A DNA stretch of 64,000 bases from Blautia hansenii. GTDB taxonomy: Bacteria; Bacillota; Clostridia; Lachnospirales; Lachnospiraceae. Numbering within the stretch: position 1 is the first letter of the stretch; each line of letters opens with the position of its first letter. Of this stretch, positions 35,395-43,639 are shown piece by piece. Location: positions 50,069-114,068 of the forward strand of contig NZ_JAAITA010000009.1 of the NCBI RefSeq assembly GCF_013304445.1, written 5' to 3'. The position numbers and the translations under genes were made by a program. Under the pieces are notes generated by a model. That model did not search any database. It worked only from the letters and a program-made list of their open reading frames with translations, and was not told where the DNA came from.

Positions 35395-36369
35395 ATGTTT
35401 AGTGTAGCTTCATTTTTTGCAGGTGTAGGTGGAATAGATTTAGGATTTGAAGAAACAGGAGAATTTAAAACAGTATATGCGAATGAATTTGATTCATACG
35501 CCAGCGAAACGTTTGAAATGAATTATCCAACCGTTAAAGTTGATCAGAGAGATATTCATTTAGTCCCTGTTGAAGATGTTCCCAAAACAGATGTTATTAT
35601 CGGTGGATTTCCTTGTCAGGCATTTTCTATTGCAGGATATAGACAGGGCTTTGAAGATAAAAAAGGACGTGGAGAACTGTTTTTTGAATTAATGCGAATG
35701 GTAGAAGCTAAGAAACCTAGAGTGGCATTATTTGAAAATGTAAAAAATCTAGTCGGACATGATAATGGAAATACCTTTAGAGTAATATGTGAACAGTTAG
35801 AACTGCTTGGATATCATTATACATATCAAGTACTAAATGCAATGAATTATGGGAATATGGCGCAAAATAGAGAACGTATTTATATTGTTGCTTTCAGAGA
35901 TGAAAAAGATTTTAATAAATTTCATTGGCCACTGTCTATTCCATTAACAACAACTGTAAAAGACATTATAGATTTTGACACAAAAGTTGACGATAAGTAT
36001 TATTATACAGAAGGAAAGTATAAGGGAGATATATACAAGTTATTGGTAGAAGCAACAAAAGATGATGATATCAATCACCCGGCAATATATCAGTGGAGAA
36101 GAAAGTATGTTCGACAAAATAAAAGCGGTGTAGTGCCAACACTAACAGCGAATCAAGGAGAAGGGGGACACAATGTTTGCATTGTAAAAACAAAGCAAGG
36201 ATTAAGAAAGATGACTCCTAGAGAATGTTTTAATACGCAGGGATTTCCAAAGAATTATAAATTACCTAAAAAACAAAGTGATGCTCGATTGTATAAGCAA
36301 GCAGGTAATTCAGTATGTGTGCCTGTTATAAATCGAATAGCAGAAAATATTTTAGAAGCTATCAAATAA
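35395..36369 (+). CDS. DNA cytosine-C5 methyltransferase
   Basis: 324 residues. All main motifs are present: I (F-A-G-V-G-G-I-D-L-G-F), IV (G-G-F-P-C-Q-A-F-S, catalytic Cys ~74), VI (E-N-V), VIII (Q-N-R-E-R-I-Y) and IX-X (M-T-P-R-E-C-F, then Q-A-G-N-S-V). The variable region between VIII and IX is short. It protects host DNA from the partner nuclease. The ATG at 35395 follows AGGAG. The vsr gene starts 15 bases later, consistent with repair of deaminated 5-methylcytosine. Confidence 0.93.
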   Translation: MFSVASFFAGVGGIDLGFEETGEFKTVYANEFDSYASETFEMNYPTVKVDQRDIHLVPVEDVPKTDVIIGGFPCQAFSIAGYRQGFEDKKGRGELFFELMRMVEAKKPRVALFENVKNLVGHDNGNTFRVICEQLELLGYHYTYQVLNAMNYGNMAQNRERIYIVAFRDEKDFNKFHWPLSIPLTTTVKDIIDFDTKVDDKYYYTEGKYKGDIYKLLVEATKDDDINHPAIYQWRRKYVRQNKSGVVPTLTANQGEGGHNVCIVKTKQGLRKMTPRECFNTQGFPKNYKLPKKQSDARLYKQAGNSVCVPVINRIAENILEAIK

Positions 36370-36384
36370 GTAGAGGTCGGCAAT

Positions 36385-36873
36385 ATGGCAGATAATCTGA
36401 CGGTAGAACAAAGAAAAAAGAATATGCAACATATAAAAAGCAAGGACACTAAAATTGAAATTGCTTTAAGAAAGGCATTATGGAATAAAGGATATAGATA
36501 TAGGAAAAATTATTGTTTGTTGCCGGGAAAACCAGATATTGTATTAACCAAATATAAAATAGCAATATTTTGTGATAGTGAATTTTTTCATGGAAAAGAT
36601 TGGGAAATATTGAAGCCTAGATTGCAAAAGACAAAAAATAGTGATTATTGGGTAAATAAAATATCAAGAAATAGAGAAAGAGATGCAGAAATAGATAAAC
36701 AGTTATTGTTTGAGGGTTGGACAGTTATTAGATTTTGGGGGAAAGACATTATAAAAAAGACAGATGAGTGTGTGAGAGTTGTAGAAGAAACAATCTTTGA
36801 TTTGAAGATTGGAGATGCAGAAGATCAGTTATGTGAATTAAGTGAGGAGAATGAATGGATACAGAACAAGTGA
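36385..36873 (+). CDS. vsr: Very short patch repair endonuclease (Vsr)
   Basis: 162 residues. Begins N-M-Q-H-I-K-S-K-D-T-K-I-E-I-A-L-R-K-A-L, with G-Y-R-Y-R-K-N, L-P-G-K-P-D-I-V and F-F-H-G-K-D-W. These are the Vsr signatures, with the catalytic Asp in K-P-D. Vsr nicks T:G mismatches left when 5-methylcytosine deaminates, so it fits the C5 methyltransferase. The Cys of the usual F-x-H-G-C is Lys here. Confidence 0.9.
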   Translation: MADNLTVEQRKKNMQHIKSKDTKIEIALRKALWNKGYRYRKNYCLLPGKPDIVLTKYKIAIFCDSEFFHGKDWEILKPRLQKTKNSDYWVNKISRNRERDAEIDKQLLFEGWTVIRFWGKDIIKKTDECVRVVEETIFDLKIGDAEDQLCELSEENEWIQNK

Positions 36874-37586
36874 ATGAAATTTTGAGATTATTAAAAATAA
36901 TTGCTGACAGTTCAACAGCAAATAAAATTGCTGCAATTTCAATGATAGTGTCTGGAATTGCCGTATTAAGCAGTATATATTTCAGTCACCAGACAAGAGT
37001 TCAATATATAGAAAGTTTAAGTCCGATGCTTTCATTTGAACTAAGCGAAATAAAAGGTATTTTATTTTTAACTGTTTTAAATGCTGGACAATCATATGCA
37101 GAAAAAATCAATCTGTCCTTTAAATCCATAAATAATAATGGGGAAGAGACAGAATTTGATATTGATAAGATTTTTGAATCTGATTTTACTTTATATCCGA
37201 ATGAGAAAATAACTGGCAGTATAGCAAGATCTGGAGCAAACATTGCGACGGAAACTGCTCCAGCAATTCAACTTGAAGTAGCTTATATTAAAGGAAATAC
37301 CCAAAAGAAAACGGAATATTCAAGGTGGATTTATTTTACGGGGACGATAGATAGTAATGAATTTGTTGAAATGAGTTTAGACAAAATAGATAAAACCTTG
37401 AAAGAAATATCAAATTCAAATAATCGCATGGCAAATTATTTTAGCGGAAATTGGTTGCTGACAATGGACGAAATGAATTTGCAACCTCAGAGAAATTTGT
37501 ATCAGGACATAAAAGATGCTGTAAATAACATAGAACGCCCTGATGAAAATTTACTGGGACGTGATGAAAATTGCAGAATGAAATGA
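36855..37586 (+). CDS. Membrane-anchored protein of unknown function in the R-M cluster
   Basis: 243 residues. It starts inside the end of vsr (19-base overlap, with GTGAGGAG before the ATG), which ties it to the restriction system. One transmembrane helix at about residues 24-42 is followed by a beta-rich extracytoplasmic or cytosolic domain of ~130 residues, then a helical tail (Q-D-I-K-D-A-V-N-N-I). I know no family. Because of translational coupling it may be an accessory defence protein. Confidence 0.65.
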   Translation: MDTEQVNEILRLLKIIADSSTANKIAAISMIVSGIAVLSSIYFSHQTRVQYIESLSPMLSFELSEIKGILFLTVLNAGQSYAEKINLSFKSINNNGEETEFDIDKIFESDFTLYPNEKITGSIARSGANIATETAPAIQLEVAYIKGNTQKKTEYSRWIYFTGTIDSNEFVEMSLDKIDKTLKEISNSNNRMANYFSGNWLLTMDEMNLQPQRNLYQDIKDAVNNIERPDENLLGRDENCRMK

Positions 37587-37596
37587 TGATTAACCA

Positions 37597-37632
37597 AAAG
37601 GGCATTAACCGTAAAAAAGTTAGTGCCTTTTT
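37597..37632 (+). terminator. Terminator of the R-M cluster
   Basis: GGCATTAAC (37601-37609) pairs with GTTAGTGCC (37619-37627), one G-U, flanked by AAAA and TTTTT. Confidence 0.75.
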
Positions 37633-37753
37633 AATCAGATAAAAAGATAGATTGTATGATGTGGTCGAGAAAATAACGATTGATTACCGAATAAAAATTT
37701 TTTGATGAAACAGGGTGTCCATAGAAAGTTTTGAATTAATATAATTGAGCGAC

Positions 37754-37787
37754 AAGCACTGACTATAACGGTTAGTGCTTTTTTTTG
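37754..37787 (+). terminator. Second terminator-like hairpin
   Basis: AAGCACTGAC (37754-37763) pairs with GTTAGTGCTT (37771-37780), followed by a T-run. No gene precedes it directly, so a short RNA between 37633 and 37787 is possible. Confidence 0.6.
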
Positions 37788-38276
37788 CCTTTTTTCAAAA
37801 AGCATCTGACATTGTACACTCTGCCACATGTGATTAGTGGAAAAATAAATTTTTTTAGAAAAGCACCGTCCAAATGCCATCTGAAACTTGCAATTAGTGA
37901 AGAAAAATTTCATTTACGCATAAAAAACTTGCAAAAAGGGGTTGGTAAATACCATTTCCAACGCTTTATAGGTGGAGGAATAATTATTTTTTAAAAATCC
38001 CCAAAAGCATGTCCGCTTTTGCCTGTCCCAGTACAGAGTATGTGAAGGGACTAATGAAAATAAAAGAAAAAATGATAAAAATGCAAAAAAATATCACGAA
38101 TTTTTTGCATTCTGCCAAGTCATTTGACTTTAGTAATTAGAGGACGTTTGGGAATGTTCCTTCGTTGAACCTTGACAACCGATAAGTGCACCCTGAAAGC
38201 CTACCAGGAGTTCTGCCATGACCTTTCTTTTTCTGGAAGCAAGCGGAATCATAATGACACTCCCGATGATGGGCGG
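37788..38276. other. AT-rich non-coding stretch with hairpins, possible replication or transfer region
   Basis: No credible gene. Stems visible: CAAAAGC/GCTTTTG (38002-38021), GTCCC/GGGAC (38025-38051), AATGCAAAAAA/TTTTTTGCATT (38080-38111, perfect 11 pairs) and AAGTCA/TGACTT (38117-38130). Two partial repeats with the core ATTAGTG occur near 37836 and 37897. Its place between cargo and the ssb-replication block would suit an origin. Confidence 0.45.
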
Positions 38277-38338
38277 CTGACCAGAGCCTTATGGTCAGTG
38301 ACCTGTTTATACAGGCAGAGGCAGTCTGAGACGACTGC
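38277..38338 (+). ncRNA. Three tandem stem-loops in the ssb leader
   Basis: CTGACCA/TGGTCAG (38277-38298), CCTGT/ACAGG with TTAT loop (38302-38315) and GCAGTC/GACTGC (38321-38338) stand in close succession, 90 bases before the ssb start. The spacing and stem strength suggest a structured leader RNA, perhaps autoregulated by SSB, or single-strand structures used in DNA transfer. Confidence 0.5.
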
Positions 38339-38427
38339 AGGTGACAGGGAAACGCACGACAGACCACTGCAAAAAAGTAACTGAAAAATGTTTACAGGGC
38401 AAAATGCCCGGAAAGGATGTAACGACT

Positions 38428-38838
38428 ATGAATAAAGTGATTTTAATGGGAAGACTGACAAAGAATCCGGAGATCAAGTATGCCGGGAAAGATAATGATA
38501 TGGCAGTAGCCAGATATACTCTGGCAGTGAACAGAAGATATAAACGTGACGGAGAACAGGAAGCAGATTTTATTTCCTGCGTAACATTTGGCAAGAATGC
38601 AGAGTTTGCACAGAAATATCTTTACAAGGGAATGCGGATTGTGATCGGTGGACGCATCAGCACTGGCAGTTATAAGGATAAGGATGGAAAGACGATTTAT
38701 ACCACAGATGTGATTGTGGAAGAACATGAATTTGCTCAGAACAAGGACAGCGGTGCTGGAGCAGATTCATCAGAAATCCCGAAAACAGATAAAGATGGTT
38801 TTATGGAAGCGAAGGACGGAGAAATTCCGTTTGACTAA
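38428..38838 (+). CDS. ssb: Single-stranded DNA-binding protein
   Basis: 136 residues. OB-fold start N-K-V-I-L-M-G-R-L-T-K-N-P-E and F-I-S-C-V-T-F-G-K-N-A-E; the acidic C-terminal tip E-I-P-F-D, which recruits replication proteins, is intact. The ATG at 38428 has AAAGGATG ahead. An element-borne copy, as is usual for mobilizable elements that pass as single-stranded DNA. Confidence 0.93.
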   Translation: MNKVILMGRLTKNPEIKYAGKDNDMAVARYTLAVNRRYKRDGEQEADFISCVTFGKNAEFAQKYLYKGMRIVIGGRISTGSYKDKDGKTIYTTDVIVEEHEFAQNKDSGAGADSSEIPKTDKDGFMEAKDGEIPFD

Positions 38839-38880
38839 TCCAGAATAAAAATTTATCTATTAAAAATGTGGAGGTAGCTA

Positions 38881-39081
38881 ATGGGTGTAAGTTATAACAG
38901 ATTATGGAAACAGCTCATTGATAAAAATATGAAGCGAATAGAAATGCAACACATCACCGGGATTAGTGCAAATATCCTTGCCCGGATGGGAAAAAATCAA
39001 TATGTATCAATGGAAACAGTCGAGAAAATTTGTAAGAAAATGGATTGTACTATTGACGAGATGATGGAATTTACAGATTAA
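38881..39081 (+). CDS. Small Cro/XRE-type HTH regulator
   Basis: 66 residues, a minimal HTH of the YozG/Xre_3 kind: R-L-W-K-Q-L-I-D-K-N-M-K-R-I-E-M, then N-I-L-A-R-M-G-K-N-Q-Y-V-S-M-E-T-V-E-K-I-C. GGAGG precedes the ATG. It sits between ssb and the hairpin array before the relaxase genes and may control them. Confidence 0.85.
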   Translation: MGVSYNRLWKQLIDKNMKRIEMQHITGISANILARMGKNQYVSMETVEKICKKMDCTIDEMMEFTD

Positions 39082-39108
39082 AGATAGCAAGCCGGATACG
39101 GCATAATT

Positions 39109-39257
39109 CTCTTAGCAAAGCTAAGAGCGCACTTCTATACAGGCAATTACATCTGCCTGTATCGTGCGACCTGCGGTGCGTTTCCCGATTTTGAAGGATT
39201 TCAATCCGGGAATATAGCGAAATCACAGATTTCGGACAAGGGGATAATTTCCCCTTG
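39109..39257. other. Array of stem-loops, candidate origin of transfer
   Basis: Consecutive inverted repeats: CTCTTAGC/GCTAAGAG (39109-39127); CGCAC..ATACAGGCA/TGCCTGTAT..GTGCG (39128-39168); TTCCCG/CGGGAA (39182-39212); CGAAATC/GATTTCG (39218-39234); CAAGGGGA/TTCCCCTTG (39237-39257). They fill the gap between the HTH gene and the relaxase operon, where oriT of such elements usually lies. The nick site is not identifiable. Confidence 0.55.
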
Positions 39258-39303
39258 CGGCACAAGGCCTATCTTGTTGTAACAATTAAAGATTTTTTAG
39301 ATT

Positions 39304-39350
39304 ACAGAGGTCAGTATTTCCTTATTGTGAAACAACGACCTCCGTTTTTT
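39304..39350 (+). terminator. Terminator before the mobilization genes
   Basis: ACAGAGGTC (39304-39312) pairs with GACCTCCGT (39337-39345), one mismatch, followed by TTTTT. Confidence 0.6.
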
Positions 39351-39417
39351 ATATCCAGGAATCGGCATTTATGAGAAGACCGGTTCTTTTTGTTTACAGA
39401 AAAAGGAGGACAGGAAA

Positions 39418-39783
39418 GTGAGCAGAGCAAAAAATCCGAAATATGAATCCATGTCACTGGAAGAATTGAAAGCCAACATGGAAAAAAGCAGAAAGCAATT
39501 GGAACATGCGATTCATAATAAAAATCTTCTAGAGCAGAGAAAAAAGCTGGTGGAGCGAAAAGAACGTTCGCATCGTTTAATTGTTAAAGGTGCAGAGTTT
39601 GAAAAAGCATTTCCATTATCCAAAGATTTGGAACAGGAAGATGTTCAGAAAGTAATGAGCCAGTTAAAAATCTCTGTCTATAATCGTGGTGTTGTCAGGA
39701 ATGTAAGTAATGCTGCTGAAAAAATTGGCAGACAGCAGATTTCAGAAGCAGTTGAAAAAACAGAAAAAGGAGATGACAGCTAA
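39418..39783 (+). CDS. DUF3847 family mobilization accessory protein
   Basis: 121 residues with GTG start behind AAAGGAGG. Charged coiled coil at residues ~12-55 (L-K-A-N-M-E-K-S-R-K-Q-L-E), then R-S-H-R-L-I-V-K-G-A-E-F-E, the DUF3847 signature. These proteins precede MobA/MobL relaxases and probably act as MobC-like auxiliary factors at oriT. Its stop overlaps the relaxase ATG. Confidence 0.82.
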   Translation: MSRAKNPKYESMSLEELKANMEKSRKQLEHAIHNKNLLEQRKKLVERKERSHRLIVKGAEFEKAFPLSKDLEQEDVQKVMSQLKISVYNRGVVRNVSNAAEKIGRQQISEAVEKTEKGDDS

Positions 39784-41510
39784 TGGCACTGTATCATTTT
39801 TCAGTAAAGCAGGTGTCCAGAGGAAAAGGTCAGACAGTGGTTAATTCTGCAGCTTATATTTCGGGGCAGAAACTTTATAACGATTACTATGGACAGACAC
39901 ATGATTATACAAAAAAGTCTGGTGTAGTTTTTACAGAAATTTTGACACCAGAGTATGTGCCGGAGCGTCTGACTGATCGGGAGACACTCTGGAACGAGGT
40001 GGAGAAGATAGAGAAAGGGAAGAAGGCGCAGTTAGCCTATTCATTCGATATAGCGTTGCAAAATGAACTGACCCTGGATGAAAATATAGAACTGGCGAGA
40101 GAATTCTGCCGGGAGCAGTTCGTAGCACGTGGCATGATTGTAGATCTGGCAGTTCATGAAGGAAAATCAAAGAATGAGAATGAACCAGATAATCCACATT
40201 TTCATGTACTTTCTCCTATCCGACCTTTTACAGAAGAAGGAAGCTGGGGAAACAAGCAGAAACGGGAATATGTTTTGGATGAAGACGGAAATCGGATTAA
40301 AGATGCCAAAGGAAAGGATATATTCAATGCTGTTTCTACTACCGGATGGAATGATCCGGAGCTTTTAAAGGAATGGAGAAGAGCGTGGACAGAGAAGGTG
40401 AACGAAAAATTCCGGGAATGTCACATGGCAGCAAGAATTGATCACCGCTCTTACAAAGAGCAGGGAATTGATTTGATTCCGACGATCCATGAAGGGTATG
40501 AAGTCCGGGCAATGGAGAAAAAGGGAATTAAAACAGTGATTGGGGAACTGAACCGAGCTATCCGGCAGTTCAACCAGATGTTTATTTCTCTGAAAGAATC
40601 TATTCAGTGGATGAAGACAGCGTATGAGGAAATGAAAGCCGAACTGGATCGCAGGCAGAATCCGACACTTCTGGAAAGCTTGCAAGATTATTATGATAAG
40701 AAAACGCAGGGCAGACCATCGCTCCCAAATTTCTATGCGGAGATGAAACGGAGAGGGAAGAATCTCTCCAACTTACAGGAGTTTGCAAAATCCATCAATT
40801 ATCTCCAGACTCATAAGATAGAGACAATGGAAGATCTGCAGGAAAGGATTGATGAACTGAATGGCGTTGTATCAGTCAGTAAAAAAGAAATTTCCGAAAA
40901 ACGAGAACAGTTAAAGAAACTAGAAAATCTGCAAAAGATGGCAGAAGTAATAAAGACAAACCGGCCATTGATAGACGAGTACAACCATTTCTTTTTCCCG
41001 AAGAAACGAGAGAAATACTATCAGCAGCATAAGAAAGAAATCAAATATTATCGCAAATGTGAACGGGAACTGAAACAGCACTTGGATAAAAATGGAAAGG
41101 TGCCAACAGCCAGATGGAAACGCGAGAAAGAAGAACTCCGATCTGTGATCGAAGAACTGAAAGCAGATAATAAGCCTTATCAGGACGAACTTGCATTTGT
41201 AAAAAAGGTACAGAGTTGTGCAGACATTGCCAGACGTGACCGGGAAATGGCAGAAACAGATACCTCCGGGCGTTCAGAAGAAAAAAGGGAGGAGCAGGTG
41301 AAGTTCCCGGCATTTCACGCAGTTCAGACAGAAGAAATTCTTGAAGAAAAAAGTGAAGTAGAGCAACAGTCGGTGAATGAAACGGAGCAGAAATCAGAAA
41401 AGAAGACTTCTATTCGGAAACAACTGGCTGAAAAGAAGAAAGAGTGTGAAGAACGTGATGCAAAACAACAGACAGTGAGGAAAAAACGGAACTATGATAT
41501 GAGTTTATAG
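39783..41510 (+). CDS. MobA/MobL family relaxase
   Basis: 575 residues. The N-terminal relaxase domain starts L-Y-H-F-S-V-K-Q-V-S-R-G-K-G-Q-T-V-V-N-S-A-A-Y, and the metal-binding H-x-H motif is N-P-H-F-H-V-L near residue 140. The C-terminal half is a long charged coiled coil. It nicks oriT and pilots the strand through a conjugation pore supplied by another element. Slightly shorter than some homologues, which carry an extra primase domain; here that function may come from the next gene. Confidence 0.92.
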   Translation: MALYHFSVKQVSRGKGQTVVNSAAYISGQKLYNDYYGQTHDYTKKSGVVFTEILTPEYVPERLTDRETLWNEVEKIEKGKKAQLAYSFDIALQNELTLDENIELAREFCREQFVARGMIVDLAVHEGKSKNENEPDNPHFHVLSPIRPFTEEGSWGNKQKREYVLDEDGNRIKDAKGKDIFNAVSTTGWNDPELLKEWRRAWTEKVNEKFRECHMAARIDHRSYKEQGIDLIPTIHEGYEVRAMEKKGIKTVIGELNRAIRQFNQMFISLKESIQWMKTAYEEMKAELDRRQNPTLLESLQDYYDKKTQGRPSLPNFYAEMKRRGKNLSNLQEFAKSINYLQTHKIETMEDLQERIDELNGVVSVSKKEISEKREQLKKLENLQKMAEVIKTNRPLIDEYNHFFFPKKREKYYQQHKKEIKYYRKCERELKQHLDKNGKVPTARWKREKEELRSVIEELKADNKPYQDELAFVKKVQSCADIARRDREMAETDTSGRSEEKREEQVKFPAFHAVQTEEILEEKSEVEQQSVNETEQKSEKKTSIRKQLAEKKKECEERDAKQQTVRKKRNYDMSL

Positions 41511-41548
41511 AAGTCTGTCAGCAGGACAGGCAGGAAAGGATGATGAAA

Positions 41549-43423
41549 ATGCAGTATACAGAAGAACAGATTGCAAGAGCAAACCAGACCGACCTTGTGT
41601 CTTTTCTGAACGCACAAGGGGAACAGTTGATGAAAAGTGGCAGAGAATACCGTTGGAAAAAGCATGACAGTGTAACGATATCCGGAAACCAATGGTATCG
41701 GCATAGTCAGAGTAAGGGCGGTTATCCGGTAGACTTTGTGATGGAATTTTATTATGCAACATTCCCGGAAGCAGTGAAAATTCTGATTGGGGAAGAAGGC
41801 AAAGGCAGGCAGAAGTCCTGCCCCGCCCCGTCTAAAGACTTCCGATTACCGGAGAAAAATGAGGATAATGAAAAAATCATGAAGTATCTGACAGAAAAAA
41901 GAGAGATTGAGAAAACACTGGTGGAAGATTGGATTGACAGAGGTGATATTTACGAAGAAAAGAAGCATCATAATGTTATATTTGTCGGCAGAGATGCAGA
42001 TGGTATTCCGAGGTATGCACACTGCCGGGGAACTGGTGAAATAAAATATCGAGGAGATATAACAGGTTCTGATAAATCTTATGGATTCAGTTACAGAGGA
42101 ACGGATAATCAGTTGTTTGTATTTGAAGCAGCCATTGATCTGCTTTCGTTTATCCAGTTATTTCCCAAAGACTGGAAGAAACGCAGTTACCTGAGTCTGG
42201 GTGGAGTCTCCAGCGTGGCACTGATGACTTTTCTTTCTGAACGCCCTCAGATTACTTCTGTTTTCCTGTGTCTGGATAATGATCAGGCAGGGAATGAGGC
42301 CTGTGAAAAACTGGCAGGAGAAATTTCAGAAGGATACAGTGTAATTCGCCTGAAACCATCTAAAAAAGACTGGAATGAAATTCTCTGTGATAAAAACGCC
42401 GACAGAAAGAAAGCAATTGCAGAAACAATCACAATTAAAGTACCAGAAACAGAAGAGCTGGTGCCGATGTTGTGTTATGAAGACATTGAACAGACCAGTG
42501 TGGAATGGCTGTGGTTTCCTTATATTCCATTTGGAAAACTGACAATCATTCAGGGAAATCCGGGAGAAGGAAAAACATATTTTGCCATGATGCTGACGGC
42601 AGCCTGTACCAACAGAAAATTGTTTCCGAATATGGAAGATATCGAACCATTCAATGTAATCTATCAGACTGCGGAGGATGGCATGGGCGATACCATTAAG
42701 CCAAGATTGGTGGAAGCAGGTGCTGATCTAAGCAGGGTTATGGTGATTGATGATTCGGAAGAAGCGTTGACTTTATCCGATGATCGAATTGAAAAGGCAG
42801 TCAGGCAGAATCATGTGAGGCTTGTAATCATTGATCCGGTACAGGCGTTTATTGGAGCAGATGTGGATATGAACCGTGCAAATGAAGTGCGTCCGGTTTT
42901 CCGAAAACTGGGAATGATTGCGGAGAAGACCGGATGTGCCATTGTGCTGATCGGACATCTGAATAAATCTTCCGGGACGCAGAGCACGTATCGAGGACTT
43001 GGTTCTATTGATATTATGGCAGCAGTGCGAAGCTTGATTTTCATTGGAAAAGTAAGAAAAGATCCAACCACAAGGGTATTGATTCATGAAAAAAGTTCTC
43101 TTGCACCACCGGGGGAGACAATGGCATTTAAACTGGGAGACGAAGAAGGTTTTCAATGGGTGGGAGCCTATGAGATTTCTGCAGATGAATTGTTAGATGG
43201 AAAAGAAGGAAAAGCAACAGAAACAAAGCTGGAGCGAGGTAGAAAGCTAATCAGGGAACTGCTTGCTGATAAAAAAGAAATTTCAATAAGGGAACTAGAC
43301 GAAAAGGCAAAGGAGCAGGGAATATCCGGGCGAACAATGCGTGATGTGAGAAGCCGGATGAAAAATGAGCTGGAATATCGGGTAAATGAAATGCAGGAGA
43401 ATAGTATTCGATTAAAAGAGTAA
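41549..43423 (+). CDS. Toprim / RepA-like AAA ATPase replication protein
   Basis: 624 residues. N-terminal CHC2/DUF3991-like region, Toprim domain around residues 190-280 (V-F-E-A-A-I-D and L-D-N-D-Q-A-G-N-E-A), then a RecA-type RepA ATPase with Walker A G-N-P-G-E-G-K-T and Walker B L-V-I-I-D-P. It combines primase-like and hexameric helicase-like parts, likely serving replication of the excised element. The ATG at 41549 gives good spacing to AGGAAAGG; ATGs at 41540 and 41543 are also in frame. Confidence 0.85.
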   Translation: MQYTEEQIARANQTDLVSFLNAQGEQLMKSGREYRWKKHDSVTISGNQWYRHSQSKGGYPVDFVMEFYYATFPEAVKILIGEEGKGRQKSCPAPSKDFRLPEKNEDNEKIMKYLTEKREIEKTLVEDWIDRGDIYEEKKHHNVIFVGRDADGIPRYAHCRGTGEIKYRGDITGSDKSYGFSYRGTDNQLFVFEAAIDLLSFIQLFPKDWKKRSYLSLGGVSSVALMTFLSERPQITSVFLCLDNDQAGNEACEKLAGEISEGYSVIRLKPSKKDWNEILCDKNADRKKAIAETITIKVPETEELVPMLCYEDIEQTSVEWLWFPYIPFGKLTIIQGNPGEGKTYFAMMLTAACTNRKLFPNMEDIEPFNVIYQTAEDGMGDTIKPRLVEAGADLSRVMVIDDSEEALTLSDDRIEKAVRQNHVRLVIIDPVQAFIGADVDMNRANEVRPVFRKLGMIAEKTGCAIVLIGHLNKSSGTQSTYRGLGSIDIMAAVRSLIFIGKVRKDPTTRVLIHEKSSLAPPGETMAFKLGDEEGFQWVGAYEISADELLDGKEGKATETKLERGRKLIRELLADKKEISIRELDEKAKEQGISGRTMRDVRSRMKNELEYRVNEMQENSIRLKE

Positions 43424-43527
43424 TGGTGGCAGAATCATTGGAGCAAGTCCCGATTTTTATAGATACCTTATCTGCCACCTGCCGTCTGCCGGGGCATGAA
43501 TATTCTGAAGTGTACAGGAAGAAGTAG
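43423..43527 (+). CDS. Possible 34-residue protein
   Basis: The ATG overlaps the stop of the replication gene (TAATG), allowing coupled translation. The frame reads I-F-I-D-T-L-S-A-T-C-R-L-P-G-H-E-Y-S-E-V. No good ribosome site. The DNA also holds a perfect inverted repeat GGTGGCAGA/TCTGCCACC (43425-43433, 43471-43479), so this may be regulatory rather than coding. Confidence 0.35.
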   Translation: MVAESLEQVPIFIDTLSATCRLPGHEYSEVYRKK

Positions 43528-43639
43528 GAAGAGTTTCAAGAGGTGAAAAATTAAATTGAGAATAATAAAAAACTCTGGTAAAATGAAAATTATCAGTATG
43601 TTAAAGTTAAAAAAATGGAGTTTGGAAGGGGCGAAATTA

